NCBI GenBank assembly: GCA_030268105.1
Contig: BSDZ01000120.1
Coordinates: 248,001-312,000 of the forward strand
DNA length: 64,000 bases
Origin: Volvox africanus
Lineage: Eukaryota > Chlorophyta > Chlorophyceae > Chlamydomonadales > Volvocaceae
Direction: 5' to 3'
The position numbers were made by a program, and so were the translations under genes. The notes below the pieces were generated by a model, which was not told the DNA's origin, made no database searches, and was given only the letters and a program-made list of their open reading frames with translations. Positions 44,601 through 53,540 of this stretch are shown piece after piece. Each line of letters begins with the position of its first letter. Position 1 is the first letter of the stretch.

Positions 44601-45694
44601 GTGCGCACCTTTCCGTAACAAACGGACGGCCTCCTTACGCCCGACTAGCTCTGGTTCGATTCGCGCGGCCATTGCGGTCACAGCGAAATTAACCATAGGC
44701 ACCGCCTCAGTTTCGCCCTCCTTTGGTGTGACATGTTCGAACGACAGGAAAGGTACCTTAATCGACAGAGTACCCTTGCACATATGCAGGGTTGCGGTCT
44801 CCATGTCGATGCGCGCGCGGTACTGCCGTAATGTCGAGGACCCCATAATGTACGGTGCAGTCTCTGCTAAGCCCTGCAGCACGTACGGCCGGGTCACAAC
44901 ACGCAAAGGGCCTATCGATAGGCTAAGGGTAATCCTGCCCACGATGGGATGCTTACCCCCGTCAGCAAGGGTAACCTGTGGACAATCAGACGACTCTGGG
45001 GACAACCCCAGCGCTTTCACCTCTCGACAGAGATGAAGTCGTCGCTGGCACCGGTGTCAACAAGTGCCTTCAGAGTACGGCCATTCAAACCGATCTGAAC
45101 CACAGGGACACGGTTATCTACGAGCGACTGCCCAGCAGACAACGTCAGTGCACTTAAGGCGGGTCCGTAACCAACGACACCCCCGTCAGGAGCTTCGTAC
45201 CAAACGTCAACCGAGTAGGATGTGCTTGGCCACGGAGCCAGCATACCCTCCCGATCCACACCATTAAACAAAACGGTGCCCGGCACGAACCGGTGGACAT
45301 GCCGCATACCCCTTAGCGATGCCTCTGCCTTGCGCCGACAGAAAGCGGGGAGTAAAACACATGCAGCAGTGCCTGGATATTGACGCCTACACCTCCTGTA
45401 TATGGCCAACTGTTCCGACATCTCACGCAGAGACGAGGGGATGAACAAAACCACGTGGTTAGACAGATCGATAGACGACAGGGGACGGCGAGGTGTAAAC
45501 AAATTACACAACGGATCGAAGCAGAGAAGTCCCGTGCGTCCGTCAAGCGTGATGCGTCGCGCAATGACTCGCTTGATGTGTCTGAGTACACAAGGCAACA
45601 ATGCCTTAACGGCTGGCCGTAAGGATGACCACCGACCACGCGTTAGTTCAGAAAACCCAGGTGGTGCCCCCTCCGCAGGAACCCGGGCAAGCCC
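41638..45694 (-). pseudogene. pol: G1-e pol, full domain set with two frameshifts
   Basis: Pol continues in the gag frame after the UAG at 45697-45695. The protease active site is normal (DTGASDDF), but just after it a single base is missing (GGTGAAAGCG side, about 45017; CCTCTCGACAG against CCTCTGCGACAG), so the frame changes. RT (YLDDILVYS), RNase H and the start of integrase run on to about 42979, where 4 bases are missing (CGTCGTCGGAACG against CGTCGTCGTTCGGAACG). Integrase, GPY/F and chromodomain then continue to the stop at 41638. All catalytic motifs are readable. The protease-proximal frameshift is shared with G1-g. Confidence 0.93.
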
Positions 45695-46930
45695 CTATTT
45701 CGGCTGAGGTACAAACGGCGGCATTAGAGGGCAATCCTTCGTAGAATGGCTCTCCGCACACCGTAGACAAACGTTGGCCAATTTTCGACGCTCAAATTCG
45801 GAACGATTGCAATTCCATTTTGGCATAAACGAGTCGTCCGTGCGAGTCCGCTTCGCGTTGGGGTCGGAACGCTGTGCGGCTGCCGACGACGGCGCACCAC
45901 CACGCTTCCTGTTCCTAGCTGGGTCCGAGCTCGGACCTGCTCCTCCTGTACCACGGACACCCGAGCTAGCGCCCCCGCGCGCCTTGCGTTGCCCGTTGCT
46001 GCGTCGCGTCGCGGCAGTAGGCGTGGGGCGGGTCGCGCCAAGGTCCTGGTCGAGAGCTACAGCTTCCCCAAGCGGATCCTGCACTTGCACGGCATTTGCA
46101 CGAGGGGCAGACTTGACTTCTTCCTCGCCGGCAAGGAGTCGTATCTCCGCACCCTTAGCAAAAGCGACCAAAGCTTCATACGAGTTGATCTGCGCTCCAA
46201 CCAAGTCAGTAGCACACCATTTAGCCAAAAGTTTCGTTAGGCCTCGCCTAAACCAAAAGACGCGCTCAGATTTGGTGAGGTCAGCAATGGGAGTCACAAG
46301 TGCTTCGAAGCGTGACTGGTACGCAGGTACATTTTCATCCCGACGCATGTGGTAGCTACCGGCTGCCAAAGCGTTACGAGCTTCCACATCACGTGCTTGA
46401 ACCGCAGTAGCGAATCGTGAGAGCAGCGCGGCAGTCAACTCGTCAAAAGTATAGATGCCCCGGGCGTTGGTCCAATTGCGATACCAGTCCTTCGCTGAGC
46501 CCTCGAGGGTGTTACCAACGAAGAGACACCTGATACCGTCATTGTCGCCACCATGGACAGCTTGGAGGTACAATTTAGCGTCACGCACATACGCACGAGT
46601 TGCATCGGCTATGACATGCCCTGGTGTCTTGTCGGTCAGCGAAATATTAAGCCTAGGAACGGGAATCGACAATCTCATCACCTCAGGGATGTCATCATGC
46701 CCTCGAGCTTGAGGTAATGGCAGAACCCTTGGTCCAGCAGTGTTGTCCATATTGGTGTTAACTGCTGAATGCGGCACAATTAAGTGAGCAGGGGTCTGGA
46801 GGACAAGGGGCTCTTGAGTGGCTCGCGTGCCAACAGTCTCAAGACCTCTATCCGAAGCTCTAGCAGTCACAGCAAAATCGGGCTGGCTTGCTAAGCTAGT
46901 GTGCGGCGTATCAGCGTGCTCCGCAGACAT
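45695..46930 (-). CDS. gag: G1-e Gag, 411 aa
   Basis: An intact 411-residue Gag starting MSAEHADTPHTS. It has the Gag core (RCLFVGNTLEGSAKDWYRNW), an Arg- and Gly-rich basic linker and the CLRCAESHSTKDC knuckle (CX2CX3HX4C). It differs from the array copies at scattered residues, mostly conservative, which suggests past selection on Gag. It ends in UAG at 45697-45695, followed by the pol frame. Confidence 0.94.
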   Translation of the reverse strand: MSAEHADTPHTSLASQPDFAVTARASDRGLETVGTRATQEPLVLQTPAHLIVPHSAVNTNMDNTAGPRVLPLPQARGHDDIPEVMRLSIPVPRLNISLTDKTPGHVIADATRAYVRDAKLYLQAVHGGDNDGIRCLFVGNTLEGSAKDWYRNWTNARGIYTFDELTAALLSRFATAVQARDVEARNALAAGSYHMRRDENVPAYQSRFEALVTPIADLTKSERVFWFRRGLTKLLAKWCATDLVGAQINSYEALVAFAKGAEIRLLAGEEEVKSAPRANAVQVQDPLGEAVALDQDLGATRPTPTAATRRSNGQRKARGGASSGVRGTGGAGPSSDPARNRKRGGAPSSAAAQRSDPNAKRTRTDDSFMPKWNCNRSEFERRKLANVCLRCAESHSTKDCPLMPPFVPQPK

Positions 46931-47384
46931 GGAACACGAAGCGATACCCTAGGTTTGCGTAATAGAAGCCGACTTCTATCGCAAAAGCAAGAGTACAAAG
47001 CGATTCGGTGAGCCTACCGACAGTACTCTTGAGAAGATCCAGTAAACTCAGCAAGTACTTGCCCAGCTGAGTCCTGATCTCCGTAGTTTGGGCGATGAGA
47101 GTCGCCAACTGGTCCGGACGAAAGCCGGTCTCAGTCGCCGCGGCAAGCAAAGCCGGTGCACTGAGATTACCTGCGACTCAGAGCGTACACTTACACAACA
47201 AGTGCAGCAATCTAAGCAAAAGCAATTAAACAATTACAAACCGGAAGCAGCGGCGTCCAAAACGGCGCGGCCTAGGTCTTCGGCGAAGGTATCTAGCGGT
47301 CCTCGTGGCTCGTCGCTGGCACTCGCCATAGAAAGAACCTACTTCCGATTAGACAAAGAGAGACAGTTAGGCAATGAACCTGTC

Positions 47385-47396
47385 TCGATACCAAAT
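47385..47396 (-). promoter_or_regulatory. G1-e primer-binding site region
   Basis: The + strand reads GTCTCGATACCAAAT immediately before the 5' LTR end at 47397, which is TGGTATCGAGAC on the element strand. It is the same initiator-Met-like primer site as in the other gypsy copies. Confidence 0.68.
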
Positions 47397-49041
47397 TGTT
47401 GTACCTCTCGTTCGCGTTTGCTCATAAGTATCTGCACGTCTGGAGACTTTCGACACCGATGCGCGAGCACTTGCAAGTACAGCAAGGCAAGCGAGAGCAA
47501 ACAGAGACAGCGGAAGACTTCAAGACGAAGAGAGATATAACTTACAATCTTACAGATCAGAATGATGCAATGGATGAAATCGCCGTCAGCGCCGGAAGCA
47601 AGCAATCATCACGCGGCGGTGATAAGCGAAGTTCAGGCTTAGCTCGGGCTAAGTAGAAATGCGTATAGCAATTATAATGTAGAACACACAAGTGTTCTCC
47701 GGTATCGAATGTCTTATCTAGCTTAGCCGTCCTCGCATCTGTTATACTCGCAGCATCGCAGTGCCGTACGATTCACATTAGGAGGCCGATCCTAGATGTG
47801 ACAACCCTACTGCGTAAAGGCGATGTCTACGCGTAACAACGTATAAGCCTTTCCGGCATTCGCATGATGCAAGGGTCCGGATAACGATATCCGGTTGCAG
47901 GGTGTTGTATCCTTCCTTCTTCGATTATGCACTGATTCTGCACGTCTGAGTATCAGCTTCACGTGCATGGTGCTTATGAACAGCAAGACACTTCAGTGCG
48001 AGCAAAGTGACAGCGGAAGACTCAACAACAAGGAAAGATTCAACTTACAATAGTCTTCGATTACAGATTGGTAGTCGGCCGTCAGACCCCGTGGGCAATG
48101 TTCATCATCCGGCTGAAGATGCTATGCTGGAATAGCTCAGGCCGAATATAAATGCATAAAACGTATATATCAGAATCAGACCGAGTAAAGTACACGAGTA
48201 CTTGACCCCAAATAGCGTCAAGCCGACTTCGGTCTCTAGGCGGCCGTCCTCGCACCTATCACGTCGCGATATCGGGATGCAGTACAGGTTCTCACTGGAT
48301 TACGATCTCAAGTGTGAGTACCTTGACAACACTGCTCTAAATATCGTATCATCCGTGATATTATTAAATGCAACGCATGCAATATGCAAGGGTCCGAATA
48401 TCAATATTCGGTTGCCGACCCAACCATCGCGATCGTCGCCTTCTCGCATACGCGTATGGTTTGTGACGTAAATTGGGTAATAACATTTAAAGTATTATTA
48501 CGCGATATAATATGCCAATGGATAGATCGCGCATTAATTATCAGCTTCGAGTCAAACATGTTGACCGACAGCGCGATGTCGTGGATGATAATGCGACATG
48601 CCTGATTAGCCAGATATACTCGAGTATATCATGCTAATATACTTGTATTATGCGTTATGGTGTTTAAATGCATCGCGGCCTTCATGAATGTAAACGGTGA
48701 TCGAATCCGCATACAACACAGGGCATGTATCGCGACGAGTGCGGCGCTCTCAACGTGTGCTGTAATGAAGTAATATTATATCAGATAATATTACTTATCG
48801 TTTCGTAGCACGAGCATAATGCGCACTTCAATGCTTCGGGCATCCATGCATGCTAGGCGGATTTGCCATGATGCGATGTCGCGATGGATAATGACAACAT
48901 GCCGAATGCATATATAAATGTATACGAATACATTTATATCATGTAGATTCATTCATATGCAATGCGTTCATCACAAAAGCACTTCGCCTAGTATGGTCGC
49001 ATCGACCTACGCATCGGCGGAAAATGAACCGTAGCACAACA
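47397..49041 (-). mobile_element. G1-e 5' LTR, split by a solo G2 LTR
   Basis: The LTR parts are 47397-47902 and 48719-49041. Joined, with one copy of CAGGG, they make 824 bp. The outer end reads GTAGCACAACA and is followed by the element's target duplication AACTG. Confidence 0.94.
47903..48718 (-). mobile_element. Solo G2 LTR (816 bp), target duplication CAGGG
   Basis: On the + strand it reads TGTTGTATCCTTCC to CGCATACAACA, a complete G2 LTR in reverse orientation. It is flanked by CAGGG at 47898-47902 and 48719-48723. No internal sequence is present, so it is a solo LTR left by LTR-LTR recombination. Confidence 0.95.
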
Positions 49042-49088
49042 AACTGCACTACCGCGGGGAGCAGTAGTCGCTGCATTATCGTACGTAC

Positions 49089-49430
49089 ATTATCTAAAAG
49101 TATAATATAATATAATATAATATAATATAATATAATATAATATAATATAATATAATATAATATAATATAATATAATATAATATAATATAATATAATATAA
49201 TATAATATAATATAATATAATATAATATAATATAATATAATATAATATAATATAATATAATATAATATAATATAATATAATATAATATAATATAATATAA
49301 TATAATATAATATAATATAATATAATATAATATAATATAATATAATATAATATAATATAATATAATATTATTATATTATATTATATTATATTATATTATG
49401 TTATAAAGTGGAATGGAATTATCTAAAAGT
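49089..49430. repeat. Inverted (TATAA)n/(TTATA)n microsatellite between 13-bp direct repeats
   Basis: About 53 perfect TATAA units run from 49101 to about 49366. The array then flips to its complement TTATA for about seven units, to about 49400. The two orientations can pair as a long AT hairpin. The 13-mer ATTATCTAAAAGT lies on both sides, at 49089-49101 and 49418-49430. A second local duplication, AAGTGGAATGGA, occurs at 49405-49416 and 49427-49438, over the start of the hsp20 frame. Confidence 0.95.
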
Positions 49431-49760
49431 GGAATGGACTTATTCCCTAGAATTGATATATCTGAAACAGATGGTGAGTACAAGATAGAAGCAGAATTAC
49501 CAGGAATAAACCAGAAAGAAATAGATATAAAAATAGATAATAACAATCTTACCATAAAAGGGAAAAAAGAAGATGTAAAAGAAGAAAAAGAGAAAAATTA
49601 CCTCTTAAGAGAGAGATATTACGGAGCATTCCAGAGATCGATTTTGCTACCTAATAACATTGAACCAGAAAAAATTAAAGCGAGATTCGAAAATGGAGTT
49701 TTAAATATATCAGTACCAAAAAATGATAAAAGAACCCCTAAAAAAATAGATATAAGTTAA
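49413..49760 (+). CDS. Small heat-shock protein (Hsp20/alpha-crystallin), N-terminally short, bacterial type
   Basis: The 115-residue product is a small heat-shock chaperone, which binds unfolding proteins to prevent aggregation. The alpha-crystallin core is complete: FPRIDISETDGEYKIEAELP at the start, DNNNLTIKGKKE, and the hallmark FENGVLNISVP near the end. A C-terminal I-X-I type motif (KKIDIS) closes it. Bacterial members are usually about 140-170 residues with a longer N-terminal arm, so the head is missing. The Met lies inside a local duplication next to the microsatellite. Codons strongly prefer A/T at the third position, and GC is far below the flanking TEs. Phrases such as FPRIDISETD and ELPGINQKEIDIKI resemble Rickettsiales Hsp20; that source is inference. 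There is no intron. Expression is unknown. Confidence 0.9.
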   Translation: MELSKSGMDLFPRIDISETDGEYKIEAELPGINQKEIDIKIDNNNLTIKGKKEDVKEEKEKNYLLRERYYGAFQRSILLPNNIEPEKIKARFENGVLNISVPKNDKRTPKKIDIS

Positions 49761-49821
49761 GCAAAGTAGAAGAATGAGGTTAGTATATGAATGTAACTGA
49801 TCAAAAATCAACTAATTGTAA

Positions 49822-50047
49822 ATGGACCAATACAGAGCCATATTAGTTATATTAGGCTTTAGTACCTGCCTGTTTTTAGCAGGTACTATATGTTTCCTGG
49901 TAAAATGTTATAACCAAAATCAAATTATTTCTGAACAATTATTAGAGTATAACAATCAGCTTAATTATAATAAGCCCCAACCATTGCTTCTGGATGACAA
50001 GTTTGAGCGCAGAATGAAAAAATTGTTTGATGAAATGAGCTTGATTC
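49822..50047 (+). CDS. Small single-pass membrane protein frame, cut by the G3 LTR
   Basis: This frame begins 61 bases after hsp20, in the same AT-rich segment. The start MDQYRAILVILGFSTCLFLA continues hydrophobic to residue 27, giving one transmembrane helix. A Lys/Asn/Gln-rich tail follows (KFERRMKKLFDEMSLI). After residue 75 the frame runs into the G3 LTR (TGTTGTATTACGG at 50048) and ends by chance at 50091, so the true C-terminus is lost. No Shine-Dalgarno-like sequence is evident. I do not recognise the family. Its composition and spacing suggest it came in with hsp20. Confidence 0.4.
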
Positions 50048-50345
50048 TGTTGTATTACGGTACCGGCCTTAGCTTCTTGCTAAGTAAGTAGCCAGTGGCT
50101 ACACCCTCTATGTGCAAATATAGAGGCTAAGGGTTGCATGCCCTAGTGCAACTGTGACACGGTCACTGGTAGACTCAGTTGAGTTCGGTTTCACTGGTTG
50201 ATCATATGTATTTCCTTAATACATATCCACGTTTTCTCTTCCTTAGAGATTACGGCTCTTTATGGAGGCTTTCCGTACTGAGCTCAGAGTAGCTCTTCCT
50301 ATCAACCGGTAGTTATCACTACCACTAGTTTGGGGTGATACAACA
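50048..50345 (+). mobile_element. G3 5' LTR (298 bp), a third gypsy family
   Basis: It begins TGTTGTATTACGG and ends GGTGATACAACA, so the outer 8 bases (TGTTGTAT/ATACAACA) are inverted repeats. Internal hairpins: CTTAGC/GCTAAG (50068-50084), CCTCTAT/ATAGAGG (50105-50126), GTTGCA/TGCAAC (50133-50152), GTGAC/GTCAC (50154-50166) and ATATGTATT/AATACATAT (50204-50226). The primer site TGGTATCGAGAC follows at 50350-50361. The bases before it, GATTC (50043-50047), would be the target duplication; the other end is not in the window. Confidence 0.88.
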
Positions 50346-50400
50346 AAACTGGTATCGAGACGGTCTTTCTGGACACTTCTTTCTGTGCATTTCGATAATC

Positions 50401-50708
50401 ATGGACATGGACGTTAGTCTGAACTTAGAAGCGATTAAAGCTACACTTTACTCTGGTAAATAGAGTATTCTACAACATATTAATTACTGTGAAATTTAGG
50501 CTTCGTCGTGCTCCTTGCAGACGACGGCGAGATTTCGCCTGCTAATTATCACGAAGAACAAGCACCTTTGTTGCACAATCTCAGACGCTCCAGTGGATTG
50601 GATATTGCAACACAAACGTTCCTTACGTTTGAGAAGGGCACGTTTCTGGGTCCTTCCTGGAAAGTAACCTCCAATGGCATCTCTTTTTGCCTTGGCTGGA
50701 GGACGTAA
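50401..50708 (+). other. G3 leader frame with a candidate 44-bp intron
   Basis: An ATG at 50401 opens MDMDVSLNLEAIKATLYS and meets a stop in GTAAATAG. If GTAAATAGAG...AAATTTAG (50456-50499) is removed, the frame continues through LLADDGEISPANYHEE to a stop at 50706-50708. The borders are GT...AG and the removed piece is AT-rich. The arrangement parallels the G1 leader. There is no domain match, and chance is possible. Confidence 0.35.
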
Positions 50709-51253
50709 TCGTATGAATACCTATTCCAGACTACCTAGTCCTCGTCCTATTGCTGTTGCAATGGCTTCTGGTTCTCAAGCTCAGCAAGCTGTGCCAGCTG
50801 TTGGTACATTGCCTGATGCTGTTGACCAACACACGGGTCGCCTTGACGCCGTAGCCAATAGTGGCAATGAAACCACTTTAAATCGCATTCCTTCTATGGG
50901 AATTGCTAATGAACCTGCGAACGTTTTTGCTGCTGCGCCGCCTGTGCCAGCCACGCAAACGCCTAGCAGGCGCACGCGCGACGGGCAACCTATTTTGCCT
51001 ATTGCGGAGCAGAGTCCGTCTACGACTCACTCGGCTGCAGAGCTTCCGCGGGTCAGTTTGCCGACTCCAGTGTTGATGCTGGATGACAAACTAGATGATA
51101 AGAAGACTTCCGCCCGGGTTCGTGCTTTCATTCGGGATGTTAACCTGTTCTTTGGGGTCATTCCGTGGGGCCAGGACCAGCGTTCTTGCTGTCTCTTCCT
51201 GTCTCAGGCATTGCGTGGCAATGCTAAGGTCTGGTATGATGAGTGGTCACTCT
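50674..51253 (+). pseudogene. G3 gag, N-terminal part, cut by G1-f
   Basis: The open frame begins at 50674. A Pro/Ala/Thr-rich stretch is followed by a Gag core start, SARVRAFIRDVNLFFGVIPW then SCCLFLSQALRGNAKVWYDE, aligned to the RAYVRDAKKYL and EGSAKDWY motifs of G1 Gag. It stops at the G1-f LTR (51254). The rest of G3 lies beyond G1-f, outside the window. The true start could instead be the ATG at 50713 or 50761. Confidence 0.82.
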
Positions 51254-52545
51254 TGTTGTACCTCTCCTTCGTGTTTGCTCACAAGTATCTGCGTGTCTGA
51301 AGGCTTTCGACACCGATGCGCGAGCACTTGCAAGTACAGCAAGGCAAGCGTGAGCAAACAGAGCAAACAGAGACAGCGGAAGACTTCAAGACAAGAAGAG
51401 ATATAACTTACAGTCTTACAGATCGAAGCGGTGCAATGGACGTAATTGCCGTCAGCGCTGGAAGCAAGCAATCATCACGTGGCGGTGATAAGCGAAGTTT
51501 AGGCTCGGGCTAAGTAGAAGAGCGTATAGCAATAATAGTGTGTAACACACAAGTGTTCTCCGGTATCGAATGTCTTATCTTGCTTAGCCGTCCTCGCATC
51601 TGTTATACTCGCAGCATCGCAATGCCGTACGATTCACACTAGGAGGCCGATCCTAAGTGTGACAACCCTACTGCGTATAGGCGATGTCTACATATAACAA
51701 CGGGGATAGGATCCTGATGCTTGCGGTGCTGCGGCGTGTTGTTGCGGTCCGTCGTTGGGGTTCGGGGTGCCTGGCAACAAGCACTTGCAGGAGTAAAATT
51801 GTGTTCAGGCACGACTGTTATGGCACGACTAATATGCCCCTGGAGTTCCAGATTCTACCCCGACCGAAAGCGGGCCAAAGACACTAAAGTTAAGGGCAGA
51901 GTGCCCCCATGTCGATGGACGGTGACGACCCCGATTAAAGTGACCTGCGAGCTGACCAGTAGCGGAGTTGATGCCTTAGTTAATTCGGCAGATTCCGCTG
52001 GATGCTGGTGGTGGGTGCTGAACCTGGGAAAACCACTGATTTCGGAGAAGTCGGCATGGGAGACTGGATGAGGGTGCCCCGAAACACCGGGGAAGGTAGG
52101 GACTGCCAGGTTAGTGGCCACGGGTGATATACCCCCCTATCCTACACACAACAACGTATATGCCTTTCCGGCATTCGCATGATGCAAGGGTCCGACTAAC
52201 GATATTCGGTTGCAGGGCATGTATCACGACGGGTGCAGCGCTCTCAACGTGTCCTGTAATGAAATAATATTATATCAAATAATATTACTTATCGTTTTGT
52301 AGCACAAGCATAATGCGCACTTCAATGATTCGGGATTTCATGCATGCTAGGCGGATTTGCCATAATGCGATGTCGCGATGGGTAATGGTGACATGCCCAA
52401 TGCATATATAAATGTATACGAATACATTTATATCATGCAAGTTCATTCATATGCATTGATCGTTCATGCGTTCATCAAAACAGCACTTCGCCTCGTAGCG
52501 TCGCATCGACCTACACATCGGCGGGAAACGAACCGTGGCACAACA
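51254..52545 (-). mobile_element. G1-f 3' LTR, interrupted by a 448-bp insert
   Basis: On the + strand it reads TGTTGTACCTCTCC to GTGGCACAACA. Parts 51254-51701 and 52156-52545 are LTR. It is visibly more decayed than other G1 LTRs, with several broken hairpin arms (for example CCGACTAACGATATTCGG), so this is one of the oldest G1 copies here. Confidence 0.9.
51702..52149. mobile_element. 448-bp insert with AACAAC target duplication, type unknown
   Basis: It interrupts the G1-f LTR between two copies of AACAAC (51696-51701 and 52150-52155); the uninterrupted LTR has one. It starts GGGGATAGGATCC and ends CCCCCCTATCCTACACAC, so the ends are roughly but not perfectly inverted (ATAGGA/TCCTA cores). 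It has no convincing coding frame and is GC-richer than the LTR. It could be a short non-autonomous DNA element or a fragment of another retroelement. Confidence 0.6.
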
Positions 52546-52604
52546 ATTATCCCCCCTCCCGTATGCAGCGTCCTCGCTGCATCATACAGCATCGACTGCA
52601 GGGG

Positions 52605-53288
52605 TCATTGGGCTTGCGTGGCACATTTGCGGGCTTCTTCGAGCAGAGGCTTCATGTCCTGCGAGAAGTTGCGTGCCGGTTCCCATGAGTTGTGCTCGCT
52701 GGTATACCCTGTCCACTTGACCAAGTACTCATGTACTGTCCGCTTACGTCGGTGTCGGCCCACACGACATGCGCGATAATCTAACACCCGCTCCACATCG
52801 TAAAACTTCTGTTTACCAGCGATCCAGGTCTCGGGACTGATTTGATTGCTGCGGGGGCATTAGCAGGCTCAGGGACGGGTTCCGTACCACGATAAGGACG
52901 GACAAGTGATACGTGAAACGTGGGGTGAATGGTCATATCAGCGGGCAATGCGAGCTCCACAGCCACATTCCCAACCATGCGCACGACAGGATACGGACCA
53001 ATCCAGCGGGTAAGAGTTTTCGGGATCCGTCGGTCAAGGTACGCAAGTTCTTGGTGCTTAGCAACACGAGTTGCCCTTCCGAGAACGTCACATCCTGCTT
53101 GGATTTGTTGTAGTATTCCGTCGTTCGTTGCTGCGCCGCATCCAAACACGACTTTGCGTCTGTGATTCGGGACATAAAAGACTTGGCAAAAAGCTTAGCA
53201 GCAGGCACGTTCACTTCCAACTCACGCCACACGGGTAGCGCGGGATGAAATCCGTAGTTGAGAAAGAACGGACTTTTGCCTGTGGAGC
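52605..53288 (-). pseudogene. G1-f chromodomain and integrase C-terminus
   Basis: The chromodomain ([30 protein letters not shown]), GPY/F region and linker are readable in three frames. Base losses near 52840 and 53010 shift frame. The reading stops at the copia insertion after GGAGC (53284-53288) and resumes at 57793. Confidence 0.88.
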
Positions 53289-53450
53289 TGTTGGAATTTG
53301 GCTTTACGAGTTCGGTCAGACTTGCCTTCATGATGTTTTTGGTTAGAAGTCGTTTGTGTACGACTGACTATATCAGTCCTTTGTTCCTTGCCTTGAGAGC
53401 CTAGAATCTCTTTTAACATGTAAGCGATAATACACACGAAAAGTCCAATA

Positions 53451-53462
53451 GGTTATGAGCCC
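53451..53462 (+). promoter_or_regulatory. Copia primer-binding site on the anticodon arm of initiator tRNA-Met
   Basis: GGTTATGAGCCC follows the 5' LTR directly. Its complement, GGGCTCATAACC, is the anticodon stem-loop of an initiator Met tRNA (CAT anticodon) rather than a CCA-bearing 3' end. Drosophila copia is primed in the same way by an internal fragment of initiator tRNA-Met. Confidence 0.75.
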
Positions 53463-53540
53463 CGCGCAACGGCTCGTGTAGGTGAATCCTGATTATCCAA
53501 AAAGTCGGCCGCAAAAAGGTGGTAGCGACGATAGGACAGG

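Larger units (their letters stand above)
40755..49041 (-). mobile_element. G1-e: near full-length G1 element, target duplication AACTG
   Basis: This minus-strand element is flanked by AACTG at 40750-40754 and 49042-49046. It has two 824-bp LTRs (the 5' one split by a solo G2 LTR), primer site, leader, gag, UAG and pol. By hand the two LTRs differ at about 10 positions, near 1.2%. Two small indels break pol. Without the G2 LTR and its duplicated 5 bp the element would be about 7.47 kb, the only structurally complete G1 in the window. Confidence 0.95.

Noticed and set aside
51721..52071. 116-codon frame in the 448-bp insert
   Set aside because: No recognisable domain and weak amino-acid periodicity; likely chance in GC-rich sequence.
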